Notes: generated by a model from the letters alone, not told the origin. A stretch of 64,000 nucleotides of DNA from Myxococcus stipitatus (GCF_037414475.1 NZ_CP147913.1:3844001-3908000); one strand, 5' to 3'; positions 1 to 11,641 are shown, counted from the first letter of the stretch. Numbers and translations: made by a program.

Positions 1-548
1 TCACCGTGGGCGACCCCATGGACCCCAAGACAGACATCGGCCCCCTGGCCACCAGCGGCATCCTCCAAGGGTTGCATGCGCAGGTGGAGGCCAGCGTGAA
101 GGCCGGGGCGCGACTGCTCCTCGGCGGCAAACCCTTGCAGGGCCCCGGTCACTTCTATCCGCCCACCGTGCTCGCGGACCCGCCGCCCCAGTCACCCGCG
201 TTCCAAGAAGAGCTGTTCGGCCCGGTGGCCACGCTGCTGCGCGCACGGGACGCGGCGCATGCGCTCGAGCTCGCCAACGCGACACCGTTCGGCTTGGGCG
301 CGAGCGTGTGGACCCGCGACACCGAGGAGCAGCGTCAGTTCATCGACGGGCTCGAGGCCGGCATGGTGTTCGTCAACGAGATGGTGGTCTCCGACGCGCG
401 GCTGCCCTTTGGGGGTGTGAAGCACTCGGGCCACGGGCGCGAGCTCGCGGACCTGGGCCTGCACGAGTTCCTCAACGCCAAGACGGTGCGCGTCGCCAGT
501 TCCTCCAGCGCCGAACCCGCGCCTCGCGCAGGCGCCGTCAGCGAGTGA
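1..548 (+). CDS. aldehyde dehydrogenase, C-terminal part (succinate-semialdehyde dehydrogenase type)
   Basis: This is the C-terminal end of an NAD(P)+-dependent aldehyde dehydrogenase; the gene starts before the window, so the cofactor domain and catalytic cysteine are not visible. The visible part has the family signatures: GDPMDPKTDIGPLA, the conserved EELFGP segment, ANATPFGLGASVWT and the C-terminal LPFGGVKHSGHGRE. The pattern fits the succinate-semialdehyde dehydrogenase (GabD/Sad) branch, which oxidises succinate semialdehyde to succinate, but substrate cannot be fixed from this fragment. It converges on the next gene with only 3 bases between the stops. Confidence 0.88.
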   Translation, partial: TVGDPMDPKTDIGPLATSGILQGLHAQVEASVKAGARLLLGGKPLQGPGHFYPPTVLADPPPQSPAFQEELFGPVATLLRARDAAHALELANATPFGLGASVWTRDTEEQRQFIDGLEAGMVFVNEMVVSDARLPFGGVKHSGHGRELADLGLHEFLNAKTVRVASSSSAEPAPRAGAVSE

Positions 549-551
549 CGC

Positions 552-1652
552 TCAGCGCGTGCGCACCCGGCCATCGTGCGGACGGTGGGCCTCCTCCAGC
601 GCCTCCGTCACCGCCTCCACCTCCGCGCCCAGCTTCTCCACGCTCTGGCGCAAGCCCAATCCGGCGATGTCCTCGCCGGCCGCGTCCGCCGAGCGCACGC
701 GCAGCACCTGCGCGTACAAACCCTCGAGCGTGTAATAGAGCCGCACGTGCTCGGCCTCGAGACGGTCCGCCGCCGTGGCCAGCTCCGCGCGCTGCTGCCG
801 CTGTGAATCCAACGCGGCCAGCGCGCCCTTCAATCGCTCACGCACCACCGCGTCCTTCTCCGCCTCCACCCGCGCCGAGAGCGTCTCCCGCTCCGACTCC
901 AACCGCCGCGCCTCCTCCGGCGTCACCAGCGCCCTCAACTCCCGCTCCCGCCGCACCAGCGCGTGACACCCCTTGCGCAGCGCCTCCACCGTGCGCTCCG
1001 GCGCATGCACCACCTCGCGCAACACGGACGGGCCCTCGCGCAGCTCCGCCAACAGCCGCGTGCACAGCGCATCCACCTTCGCCGTGCGGGGGTCCTCCGG
1101 CTCCTTCGCCTGGGACGGAGGCGGCGTCTGGAGCCGCGGCTGGGACTCGGGCTGAGGTGTCGCCTCGCGCACGTCCTTCTCGCCCTCGCTCTCCGGCAGC
1201 GCCTTCTTCTCCACCGAGGGGCCCTTCATGTGTTTCGCCGCCGACAGGAAGAAGCCCAGCGCGACGAAGACGAGCCAGAAGTAGCGCCGGTCGCCCACGG
1301 CCATCAGTGCACAGATGAGGCCCACCACCGTGTAGGCCGCCGCCTTCGCGGGGTTCTGCTCGTATCTACCCTCGTCGCGCTTCGCCTTCTCCGCCGCGCG
1401 GACCGAGCGCTGGGCCTCCTTGCGCCACTGCTTCTCCCACTGGCGCCTCACCTTGCGAGGAGGCAGCCGCCCCGTCTTCCGGACCCAGGCCTCCACCGCC
1501 GCGTCCTCGCGCGCACGGCCCTCGGTGAGGGCTGTCTCCAGCCGGCGCAGACGTTCATCCTGAAGTTCGGAAGGGACGGGTGATTCGGGAACGCGTTCGG
1601 GCACGCTGTACGATAACGGCTCGGCCGTCCCAGGGAAGGCATCCCGATGCAT
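552..1652 (-). CDS. coiled-coil membrane protein of unknown function
   Basis: A 366-residue protein that I do not recognise. Residues 1-105 are charged and cytosolic-looking. Two adjacent hydrophobic segments follow at about 106-121 and 124-140, then a Pro/Glu-rich linker and a long Glu/Arg/Ala-rich stretch (about 180-345) typical of coiled coil, with repeated RLE, RERE and ARVEAE patterns. The ATG at 1652 was chosen because it begins the segment with normal codon use. Reading continues open upstream, but there it is antisense to the sigma-54 activator and looks non-coding. Divergent from that activator, 135 bases apart. A bacterial scaffold or phage-shock-like role is possible but unsupported. 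Confidence 0.7.
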   Translation of the reverse strand: MHRDAFPGTAEPLSYSVPERVPESPVPSELQDERLRRLETALTEGRAREDAAVEAWVRKTGRLPPRKVRRQWEKQWRKEAQRSVRAAEKAKRDEGRYEQNPAKAAAYTVVGLICALMAVGDRRYFWLVFVALGFFLSAAKHMKGPSVEKKALPESEGEKDVREATPQPESQPRLQTPPPSQAKEPEDPRTAKVDALCTRLLAELREGPSVLREVVHAPERTVEALRKGCHALVRRERELRALVTPEEARRLESERETLSARVEAEKDAVVRERLKGALAALDSQRQQRAELATAADRLEAEHVRLYYTLEGLYAQVLRVRSADAAGEDIAGLGLRQSVEKLGAEVEAVTEALEEAHRPHDGRVRTR

Positions 1653-1787
1653 GTGTCCGGGTCTGTGCCTACCCCACTGCACCCGGGGGCCCCTGTCCGT
1701 CATCCATGGAAATATCCAACCGATTGCATTCTCCCTGGAAAAGGCCGATGAGGCTGTCTCGGCGGGGGGCACAAGGGGTGCGGTGTC

Positions 1788-4745
<2,958 letters not shown>

Positions 4746-5210
4746 GGGCAGAGGAATCGTCCCCAACCCGCGATGCGCCCCGCCCTGTTTCCCCACACCC
4801 CTGTGGGAACCCATCGAGGCATCGAAACCCACTGCCTCTGAAAGAACACACCCACGGGTCGAAGAGGGGGGAAGCTTCGACCCTTGGGTGCCGGGACCAC
4901 TCGAAAGCGGCCTCCTGTTCAAGCGGTGTGTCGCCAGCCTCCGAAGAGGTCCGTCGCCCACTGAGCATTCGTTAAGCACTGGACGTGCCAGCCCGTGGAC
5001 GCGAGGAAGTGTTCAATGGAAATCATCCGAACGGGTGGGAGCGGCACACACGTATATCCAATGGGGCCCTGGAGCATCCGGCGTGGCCCTTCCGGATATG
5101 GGCGGGTGCTCCGCGAGGAGGGAGCCGAGCAGCCGGGCTGATGGGCGGGTTGAAGCGGGGTGGGGAGCGCCGGGCAGCGGGTGGGGGCGAAGTGAGTTAA
5201 GGGGAGCGCG
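4746..5210. other. gene-poor intergenic region, 465 bases
   Basis: No convincing coding sequence was found between the sigma-54 activator and the heme A synthase gene. Short open frames exist but have no ribosome binding site or family resemblance. The only clear structure is a long hairpin at 4849-4890. The stretch 4995-5070 is less GC-rich than its surroundings and may hold the promoter of the downstream gene, but no confident -10/-35 pair is visible. Confidence 0.6.
4849..4890. repeat. 42-nt near-perfect inverted repeat (hairpin)
   Basis: CACCCA-c-GGGTCGAAG (4849-4864), a 10-nt purine loop, then CTTCGACCC-t-TGGGTG (4875-4890). Nine inner and six outer pairs flank one C/T mismatch. It lies about 100 bases after the activator stop. 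No U-run follows on either strand, so it is not a classical intrinsic terminator; it may be a termination, RNA-stability or protein-binding element. Confidence 0.55.
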
Positions 5211-6185
5211 ATGAATCACGCCGCCTCGTCACGTCGGTTCCAGGTCTTCAGCGTTGGAGTGCTGGTCTTCACGCTGGGGGTGATTCTGTGGGGTGCCTTC
5301 GTCCGGGCCACGGGCTCCGGGGCGGGCTGCGGAGACCACTGGCCGGTGTGCAACGGCGAGGTGGTGCCGCGTGAACCCACGGTCCAGACACTCATCGAGT
5401 ACACCCACCGGGTGACGAGCGGGCTGGTCATGATGCTCGCGGTGGCGCTGTGTGTGTGGGCACTCCGGGCGCACGCCAAGGGCCACCCGGTGCGCAAGGC
5501 GGCGAGCTGGGCGCTGTTCTTCATGCTGACCGAGGCGCTCGTCGGGGCGGGCATCGTCCTCCTCAAGTACGTGGCGGACAACGCCTCCATGGGGCGCGCG
5601 GTGTGGATGGGCGTGCACCTGGTCAACACGTTCCTGCTCGTGGGCGCGCAGACGCTGGTGGTGTGGTTCTCCCGAGGCCGAGCCCCCCTGACGTTCCGGG
5701 GCCAGGGCTGGGTGGGCGCGCTGGTGGGCGTGAGCCTCGCGGGGATGTTGCTCTTGGGCGTGAGCGGCGCCATCGCCGCGCTGGGCGACACGCTGTTCCC
5801 CTCCGAGACGCTGATGGAGGGCTTGCGCCAGGACGTGTCCGACACGGCGCATGTCCTGGTCCGCCGGCGGGTGCTGCACCCGGTGCTGGCGGTGTGCATG
5901 GGCGCGCTGCTGGTCTTCGTGGGGCGGTGGATGGCGAAGCTGCGGCCATCCGCCGAGGTGAAGCGCGCCGCGGCGGTCATCACCGGCCTGTACGTCACGC
6001 AGCTCGCGGTGGGCGTGGTGAACGTGGTGCTGCTGGCGCCCGTGTGGTTGCAGCTGGTGCACCTGCTGATGGCGGACTTCGTGTGGATGGCGGTGGTGAG
6101 CCTGTGCGCCGCGGGGCTGGCGTCCGACGCGCCTCGCGCCGAGCCCGTGGCGGCGACGGCCTCCACGCACCCCTCGCCGGTGTAG
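5211..6185 (+). CDS. ctaA: heme A synthase (CtaA/COX15 family)
   Basis: This integral membrane protein (324 residues, about eight helices) converts heme O to heme A for cytochrome c oxidase. Evidence is the N-terminal GAFVRATGSGAGCGDHWPVC with the typical cysteine pair, the conserved IEYTHRVTSG at the end of the first loop, HLVNTFLL, VLHPVLAV and QLVHLLMAD. These supply the four conserved heme-ligand histidines. Length matches the family. Preceded by a ribosome binding site in TTAAGGGGAGCGCG. No ctaB or oxidase subunit gene is adjacent, so it stands alone. It converges on the ABC importer genes, 10 bases between stops. Confidence 0.92.
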   Translation: MNHAASSRRFQVFSVGVLVFTLGVILWGAFVRATGSGAGCGDHWPVCNGEVVPREPTVQTLIEYTHRVTSGLVMMLAVALCVWALRAHAKGHPVRKAASWALFFMLTEALVGAGIVLLKYVADNASMGRAVWMGVHLVNTFLLVGAQTLVVWFSRGRAPLTFRGQGWVGALVGVSLAGMLLLGVSGAIAALGDTLFPSETLMEGLRQDVSDTAHVLVRRRVLHPVLAVCMGALLVFVGRWMAKLRPSAEVKRAAAVITGLYVTQLAVGVVNVVLLAPVWLQLVHLLMADFVWMAVVSLCAAGLASDAPRAEPVAATASTHPSPV

Positions 6186-6195
6186 GACCCTCCCG

Positions 6196-7731
6196 TCAGT
6201 GGGATTCCGACTCCGCGCGCAGGCGAAGTCCCCGGGGCACGAGCACCCGCCCCGCGGCTTCCACCAGCGCGCTGACGAGCAGGGCCAGCACGGCGGCGGG
6301 AATCGCTCCCTCGAGGATGAGCCCCGTGTCATCCAAGCGGATGCCCGTGAGGATGGGCTGCCCGTAGCCCCCCGCGCCCACCAATGCGCCCAGGGTGGCG
6401 GTGCCCACGTTGATGACGGCGGCCGTCTGGATGCCCGCCAGGATGGAGGGTGAGGCCATGGGCAGGTCGATGCGCCACAGCCTCGCGCGCGGCGGCAGGC
6501 CCAGCGCATCCGCGGACTCGCGCACCTCCAGGGGGATGCCCGTCAGTCCCGCCGTGGTGTTCCGGACGATGGGCAGCAGGCTGTAGAGGAACAGCGCGGC
6601 CAGGGCTGGACGTGAGCCAATCCCTAACAAGGGAATCATCACCACCAGCAGCGCCAGCGAGGGAATCGTCTGGAGGACGCCGGCCAATCCCAACACCGCC
6701 TGCCCCAACCGGGGACGGCGCGCGGCGATGACACCCAATGGCACCGCGAACGCCACCGCCGCCAGCAATGACACACCGACGAGCGACAGGTGCTCCCGGG
6801 TGCGGTGCCACACGCGGGAGACAAGACCCTCCCCCTTCACCTTCGTCGCGACCCCCAAGCGGCTCGCGAGGAAGCCCGAGGCCACCTGCGCCTCGGGCAC
6901 ACGGCCCAATCGCACACGCGCGTTGAGCTTCACCATCTCGTCTTCCGACACCGTGCCCGCGAGCCGAAGCATCGCCGCCAGCGCCTCGGGGGCCCGCGAC
7001 CCCAGGTCCGCGCGATAGAGCAGCACGGCGTCGTACACGGGGAAGTGGTGCGCGTCGTCCTCGAGGACACGCAGGCCATGGGCTTCAATCTCCGCGTCCG
7101 TCGAGTACAGGTCCGTCACCTGCACCGAGCCCGCCTCCAGGCCGCGATAGGCGAGGTCATGGTCCAGGCCTCGCACCTCACGCTGCGGGAGCCGATAGGT
7201 GTCTCGCAGCGCGGGCCAGCCGTCGGCGCGCTCCATGAACTCATTGCTGAAGCCCAGGCGCAGCTCGGGATGGGCGCGCAGGTCTGAGATGCGGCGGATG
7301 CCCAGCCGCTCGGCTTCGGACTCCTTCATGCCCAGCGCATACGTGTTGTTGAAGCCCAGCGGCGCGCTCATGCGCAGCCCTTCCTTGGCCAGCGCGGCAC
7401 GCAGGGCCTCGTCGTCCTTCAATCCAAGGCGCGACAACAACTCCAGACGCAGGGTGCCTGTGTATTCGGGATACACATCCAGCTCGTCGCGGCGCAGCGC
7501 CTCCCAGAGCACCGCGGTCCCTCCCAGCTCGCGCCGGTGCCGCACCGAGACCCCCGCGCTCTTCGCGAGCTGCGCCACCATCTCCCCCAGGATGACGGAC
7601 TCGGTGAACTTCTTGGACCCCACGCGCACCGTGGGCCGGCCCTCCGTCGAGCTCGCGCGTTCGCACGAGGACGCGGCCATCATCCCCACGAGCAGGAGGA
7701 GCCCCACGAGGCCCGGCCGCCTCGAGCTCAT
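6196..7731 (-). CDS. ABC importer fusion: substrate-binding domain followed by permease (OpuC/EgtU-type)
   Basis: A 511-residue fusion. The N-terminus is a lipoprotein signal with lipobox AASSC (Cys23). Residues about 30-285 are an OpuAC/OsmX-type binding domain (VGSKKFTESVILGEMVAQL, YPEYTGTL, GLEAGSVQVTDLYSTD) that in relatives binds glycine betaine, choline or ergothioneine. Residues about 300-500 are a BPD-type permease with five to six helices and the EAA-like loop (VRESADALGLPPRARLWRIDLP). The known EgtU/OpuABC fusions place the permease first, so the order here is reversed. ATG at 7731 overlaps the upstream ATPase stop as ATGA, implying coupled translation. Ligand unknown. Confidence 0.87.
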   Translation of the reverse strand: MSSRRPGLVGLLLLVGMMAASSCERASSTEGRPTVRVGSKKFTESVILGEMVAQLAKSAGVSVRHRRELGGTAVLWEALRRDELDVYPEYTGTLRLELLSRLGLKDDEALRAALAKEGLRMSAPLGFNNTYALGMKESEAERLGIRRISDLRAHPELRLGFSNEFMERADGWPALRDTYRLPQREVRGLDHDLAYRGLEAGSVQVTDLYSTDAEIEAHGLRVLEDDAHHFPVYDAVLLYRADLGSRAPEALAAMLRLAGTVSEDEMVKLNARVRLGRVPEAQVASGFLASRLGVATKVKGEGLVSRVWHRTREHLSLVGVSLLAAVAFAVPLGVIAARRPRLGQAVLGLAGVLQTIPSLALLVVMIPLLGIGSRPALAALFLYSLLPIVRNTTAGLTGIPLEVRESADALGLPPRARLWRIDLPMASPSILAGIQTAAVINVGTATLGALVGAGGYGQPILTGIRLDDTGLILEGAIPAAVLALLVSALVEAAGRVLVPRGLRLRAESESH

Positions 7732-8504
7732 GTCGGCGCTCCACCAGGAGCAGGACCGGAGTCCGGGGATGAGGCGGCCCACCGCTGGGCCTGGATGAAG
7801 CGCGTGACGAACGGGTCCGAGGGACGCTCCTCCAGGTCCACCAGGCGCCCCTGCTGCACCACCTGCCCCTCGCGCATGAGGACGATGCCGTCGCCGAGGA
7901 ATGCCGCCTCCGCGAGGTCATGGGTCACCAGGACCACCGACTTGCGCAGCCGCGCGAAGATGGTCCGCAGGTCCGCTTGCAGCTCATGCCGGACCAGCGG
8001 GTCCAACGCGCCCAACGGCTCATCGAGCAGCAACACCTCCGGGTCCAACATCAACGCGCGCATCAACGCCACCCGCTGGCGCTGCCCTCCGGAGAGCTGC
8101 GCCGGATAGCGCCCGAGCGCCTCGGGGGGAAACCGCGTCAACTCCACCAGCATGTCCCGCCGCTCGCGGATGCGCGCCTCCGGCCAACGCAGGTGCCGGG
8201 CCATGAGCGTGACGTTCCTCTCGCCGGTGAGGTGCGGAAACAACCCGCCGCCCTGGAGCGCGTACCCCACGCGGTGACGCAGCTCGCGCAGCGCCTTCGC
8301 CTCCGTGGGCAACGGCTTGCCCGAGTACAGGACGCGGCCTGAGTCCGGATGCAGCAAGCCATTGAGCAGCCGGATGAGCGTGGACTTCCCACAGCCACTC
8401 GGCCCGAGCAGCACGGTGGTGCGCCCCGCTGGCAGGGTGAGCGTCAGCGAGCGCAGCGCCTCTGTCGTCCCGAAGCGCTTGGAGACATCCTGCAAGGCAT
8501 ACAC
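7728..8504 (-). CDS. ABC transporter ATP-binding protein (OpuCA/ProV-like, no CBS)
   Basis: The 258-residue ATPase drives the importer encoded by the overlapping downstream gene. Walker A is GPSGCGKST, the signature is LSGGQRQRVALMRAL, Walker B is VLLLDEPLGALD, and the switch histidine sits in VLVTHDLAEA. It belongs to the quaternary-amine group of importers but ends shortly after the ATPase domain. It thus lacks the tandem CBS domains that sense ionic strength in OpuCA/OpuAA, so osmotic gating through CBS is not expected. It is the first gene of a two-gene operon, with the lipoprotein gene 30 bases upstream on the same strand. Confidence 0.9.
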   Translation of the reverse strand: MYALQDVSKRFGTTEALRSLTLTLPAGRTTVLLGPSGCGKSTLIRLLNGLLHPDSGRVLYSGKPLPTEAKALRELRHRVGYALQGGGLFPHLTGERNVTLMARHLRWPEARIRERRDMLVELTRFPPEALGRYPAQLSGGQRQRVALMRALMLDPEVLLLDEPLGALDPLVRHELQADLRTIFARLRKSVVLVTHDLAEAAFLGDGIVLMREGQVVQQGRLVDLEERPSDPFVTRFIQAQRWAASSPDSGPAPGGAPT

Positions 8505-8534
8505 GGGTCCGTCCCTTCACGCCCTCGCGAGGGT

Positions 8535-9506
8535 TCAAGGCAGCGAGAAGGCACCATTGCAGACCGAGGGGAAGTCCGGCTCCGACTCCGCGAGGAAACC
8601 ACACGCGGCGAACAGTGCTCGGTCCTCCCACTGCACCGCGCCCACCCAGACCACCAACGGCCCCCGGGCCGACGGCGCCGTGAAACGCAGACACCGCGCG
8701 GGGAGCTGCTCCAGCCGACAGGCCACCTCCTCCACCGGCCCCGCGCCGGAAAGCGCGTCCCGCAGCTCGGCCACCCCCTGGTCCCTCCAACGCTCCGTCA
8801 CCTCGGCGCGCGCGGGGCGATACACACTCCACACGAAGGACGCGTCAGCGCAGCGGATGCGGCCCGCCCGGCTCGTCGACGCGACGGGCAGACAGCCCTC
8901 GGGCACCGCGAGCGAGCGCCAGGGCAGCCGGGGCGGAAGCAACAACGCCGCCGCGTCCAGCGCGTCTCCCTCCGGGCTGCCATGGGCCGCCAGGTACTCG
9001 AAGAACTCCAGACACCGCGCCAGGGCGGGCGCGCTGTTGCCTCCCGCCACACACCCGAGCTCCCGCTGTCTGCCCAACCCCGCCTCCACCGCGACCAGAT
9101 ATCCTCCCGCGCGGCACGCCCCTGCCCCGGCTTCCCCCGATTCACAGACGGCGAAGCGGGCCGCGGGCCACGAACGCCCCACCAGCGGCAACTCCCCCTC
9201 CGCCACCACCACCCGCTCCCCCAAGCGCTCCACCACCCGGGCCCGAGCCAGCCCGAGCACCTGCTCCGCGGGCACCCCCTCGCGCTCCGCCAGCCACACC
9301 GTCACCTCGCCACAGCGATACAGCCGGGACGTCACGCTGTCGGGAATCGGAATGCAGCCGTCGAAGAGCGCGCGGGCCTCCGGCGCGAAGGGGCCCACGG
9401 GTGTGGCCCCCTCCGGCGCGACGGGCGCGACATGGGGCGACGGCGCCGTGCATGCGCTCAGCGCCACGCACCCCGCGGTCAGCACCCCTCTCCAGGCATT
9501 GGCCAT
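8535..9506 (-). CDS. hypothetical lipoprotein
   Basis: A 323-residue protein with a lipoprotein signal (lipobox ALSAC, Cys19), started at the ATG that begins the signal peptide. An in-frame ATG eight codons earlier is less likely. The mature part has about ten cysteines in a repeated pattern: IPIPDSVTSRLYRCGE, ARFAVCESGE, GCIxxC-like pairs and PARCLRF. This suggests a disulfide-stabilised periplasmic domain, perhaps two copies of one fold (residues about 40-140 and 215-320, each with GC-[IL]P near the start). I recognise no family. It lies upstream of the ABC importer and could share its transcript. Confidence 0.72.
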   Translation of the reverse strand: MANAWRGVLTAGCVALSACTAPSPHVAPVAPEGATPVGPFAPEARALFDGCIPIPDSVTSRLYRCGEVTVWLAEREGVPAEQVLGLARARVVERLGERVVVAEGELPLVGRSWPAARFAVCESGEAGAGACRAGGYLVAVEAGLGRQRELGCVAGGNSAPALARCLEFFEYLAAHGSPEGDALDAAALLLPPRLPWRSLAVPEGCLPVASTSRAGRIRCADASFVWSVYRPARAEVTERWRDQGVAELRDALSGAGPVEEVACRLEQLPARCLRFTAPSARGPLVVWVGAVQWEDRALFAACGFLAESEPDFPSVCNGAFSLP

Positions 9507-9644
9507 GCGTCGGGATAGGTATCGCCCCACGCGGCGTCAACCCGCATCCAGCCGGCACCGGGTGTTCGCCACCCGACGCCCCGCGACCCGGGCGGGCTTC
9601 CTTCGGACGGGCCCCTCTCCCGTCGAGCCCCGCTCCGGGAACAC

Positions 9645-9682
9645 GACGACGGCGCGGTGACCGGATGTCACCGCGCCGCGTC
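9645..9682 (-). terminator. hairpin terminator after the DUF4142 gene
   Basis: CGGCGCGGTGAC (9650-9661), loop CGGAT, GTCACCGCGCCG (9667-9678): a perfect 12-bp stem. Four more pairs (GACG/CGTC) extend it past a single bulged A. It begins 26 bases after the DUF4142 stop. On the minus strand the following sequence is TCGTGTTCCC, which is U-poor, as often seen in GC-rich genomes. Confidence 0.65.
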
Positions 9683-9707
9683 CACCCGGTGCGCTCCGAG
9701 AGAGGCT

Positions 9708-10400
9708 TCAGCGCACGTGCTTCTCGAGCGCCTTCGCCTGCGTCTCCTCCCGCTCGATGCCCTGGCGCGTCTGGCTGAGCAGCGCGCTGAAGGCGCCATC
9801 GGAGCGATACGTCTGCTGGCCTTCCTTCACCAGGCTCTGGCCCTTCTTGCTGCCGTCGGCGACGTGCGAGAGGAACGCCTTGTCGAAGTCCTTGCCGTTC
9901 TTCTCGCGCAGCTTGTCCAGGTCCTTCTCGGCCTCGGTGATGGCCTTGTCCAGGCGCTCGTCCACGCCCTTCATCTTCTCGTTGTAGCCCTCGCGCATCG
10001 CGGGGGGCGCCGACGACTCGTCGGTGCGGCCCGCACCACCCGTGGCGGTGCCAGGCTGGGACAGGTCGATGTTCGCCACCTCGATGGACTTGGCATCCGC
10101 CCACGTCTTCAGGTCGGACACATGCTGGCGACGGTCATCCACCAGCTTCTGGGCGAACGCGCGCACCTCCGGGTTCTGCGACTTCTCCAGCGCCATGTTC
10201 CCCAGTGCTATCTGCTTGGCGTCGAAGAGGGCCAGCTTGCCCACGTACAACGTGCGCTCCGCCGCGGCCTCGCCAATCTCCTTCTGCTCCTTGCGCGTCT
10301 TCTTGCTGGGGTCCTCCGCCCGCGCGGGCCCCGTCATGGCCCCAAACACCAGCGCCGCCGCCAGGGCCGCCACACCACCACCACGAATCTTTCGAGCCAT
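9708..10400 (-). CDS. DUF4142 family secreted protein
   Basis: A 230-residue exported protein with a signal peptide (KIRGGGVAALAAALVFGAMTGPARA, cleaved near residue 29). The DUF4142 pattern follows: KLALFDAKQIALGNMALEKSQNPEVRAFAQKLVDDRRQHVSDLK, then a Ser/Pro linker and a second helical half ending in EETQAKALEKHVR. DUF4142 proteins are four-helix ferritin-like bundles in the periplasm; their role is not established. The ATG at 10400 has a strong GAGGAGG ribosome binding site 4-5 bases upstream, deciding it over a farther in-frame ATG. A hairpin terminator follows. Confidence 0.82.
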   Translation of the reverse strand: MARKIRGGGVAALAAALVFGAMTGPARAEDPSKKTRKEQKEIGEAAAERTLYVGKLALFDAKQIALGNMALEKSQNPEVRAFAQKLVDDRRQHVSDLKTWADAKSIEVANIDLSQPGTATGGAGRTDESSAPPAMREGYNEKMKGVDERLDKAITEAEKDLDKLREKNGKDFDKAFLSHVADGSKKGQSLVKEGQQTYRSDGAFSALLSQTRQGIEREETQAKALEKHVR

Positions 10401-10719
10401 GCCGTCCTCCTCGTCGACAGGGAATGACGCAAGGTGGTCCAGCCCCCGGAACCCGGCAATCTCCGCCCGCTCGTCCGCCCGCCCCTCTTGGCCCACCCGC
10501 CCGTGTGGCGCCGGACACCCACGGCCCCGCGCCAGCCACGGGTGACAATGAAAGACATTTTACATTCACCCCCTCGCGACTGGTGCATGCATGTCCCATG
10601 TGTCCCGCGGTGCGGTGTCATTCATACGCGGAATCAAGACAAAATGTCTCATGGCGCCGTTGACTCCCGCTGCTGCACTCGGGTATTCGTTGTTTCACCC
10701 TCTTCCCCTGGAGTTGGCA
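10401..10719. other. divergent promoter region, 319 bases
   Basis: Separates the DUF4142 gene (minus) from the M43 protease gene (plus). No gene is supported. It contains a less GC-rich core with AGACATTTT (10553-10561), its reverse complement AAAATGTCT (10641-10649) and a local palindrome at 10637-10649. TTTACATTC (10559-10567) recurs at 11709-11717, upstream of the next gene on the plus strand. Confidence 0.5.
10637..10649. promoter_or_regulatory. possible operator palindrome AGACAAAATGTCT
   Basis: A perfect 5-bp dyad (AGACA-AAA-TGTCT) lies 71 bases before the M43 protease start. Its right half plus A (AAAATGTCT) is the reverse complement of AGACATTTT at 10553-10561. Two related sites 80-90 bases apart in a divergent intergenic region is the arrangement of a repressor or activator pair. 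No regulator is identified. Confidence 0.25.
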
Positions 10720-11610
10720 ATGATTGGCAACGTCGCGAAGCGAGCGAGTCGTCTGGCCGTGGTTGCTGGTGCGCTGTTCAGCCTGACCGCATGTCAGGGT
10801 GACACTGCGGCGGAGACGCAGACGCCGGCCGACCCCGTCGGGGAGCAGACCGCGGGCCTGCGTGGCTGCGCGACGGTGGAGCCCTCCGCCGAGGAGCGCG
10901 CCGCCATCGACGCCTACGTGAAGACCCGCAAGCAGGAGATGCGCGCGGTGGGCTCGGTGACGGTGCCGACCTACTATCACGTCATCAACAAGGGCACGGG
11001 CATCGCGAACGGCGACGTTCCGGATTCGCAGATCACCGCGCAGATGAACGTGCTGAACGCGGCGTACGCCAACACCCCGTTCCGCTTCGTCCTCCAGGGC
11101 GTGACGCGCACGAACAACTCCAAGTGGTTCGCCCTGAAGGATGGCAGCGCCAACGAGCGCGCCATGAAGAAGGCGCTGCGCAAGGGCGGCCCCGAGAGCC
11201 TCAACATCTACTCCGCCAACCTGAGCGGCGGCCTGCTGGGCTGGGCGACGTTCCCCTCCAGCTACAAGAGCAGCCCCACCATGGACGGCGTGGTCCTCCT
11301 CTACAGCAGCGTCCCCGGCGGCTCCGCGGCGCCCTACAACGAGGGTGACACGGGCACGCACGAGGTCGGCCACTGGCTGGGCCTGTACCACACGTTCCAG
11401 GGCGGCTGCACGGCAACGGGCGACTCCGTGAGCGACACCCCGGCCGAGGCCTCTCCCGCCTACGGCTGCCCTGCTGGCCGCGACACGTGCGCGGGCGAGG
11501 GCGCGGACCCCATCACCAACTTCATGGACTACACGGACGACTCCTGCATGAACTCGTTCACCGCGGGTCAGGTGGCGCGCGCGGACAGCCTCACCGCGAC
11601 CTACCGCTAG
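10720..11610 (+). CDS. secreted zinc metalloprotease, M43 (pappalysin/cytophagalysin) family
   Basis: A 296-residue extracellular or surface metalloprotease. The start ATG at 10720 is preceded by GGAG and opens a lipoprotein-type signal (SLTAC, Cys25). The Zn motif HEVGHWLGLYH spans 214-224 and gives three histidine ligands plus Glu215. The Met-turn region NFMDYTDDSCM begins near 267. Four cysteines between them (GGCTATGDSVSDTPAE, YGCPAGRDTC) match the M43B disulfide pattern. Residues 45-90 resemble a short pro-segment. Relatives degrade proteins outside the cell, fitting predation. It stands alone, with a strong terminator directly after it. Confidence 0.9.
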   Translation: MIGNVAKRASRLAVVAGALFSLTACQGDTAAETQTPADPVGEQTAGLRGCATVEPSAEERAAIDAYVKTRKQEMRAVGSVTVPTYYHVINKGTGIANGDVPDSQITAQMNVLNAAYANTPFRFVLQGVTRTNNSKWFALKDGSANERAMKKALRKGGPESLNIYSANLSGGLLGWATFPSSYKSSPTMDGVVLLYSSVPGGSAAPYNEGDTGTHEVGHWLGLYHTFQGGCTATGDSVSDTPAEASPAYGCPAGRDTCAGEGADPITNFMDYTDDSCMNSFTAGQVARADSLTATYR

Positions 11611-11641
11611 TCTTCCCCCGACAGCCTGACAGCTGGGATGG

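Noticed and set aside
4888..5214. Small frames between the sigma-54 activator and ctaA
   Set aside because: They have poor codon periodicity, no ribosome binding site and no recognisable protein; the region also carries a hairpin and likely promoter sequence.
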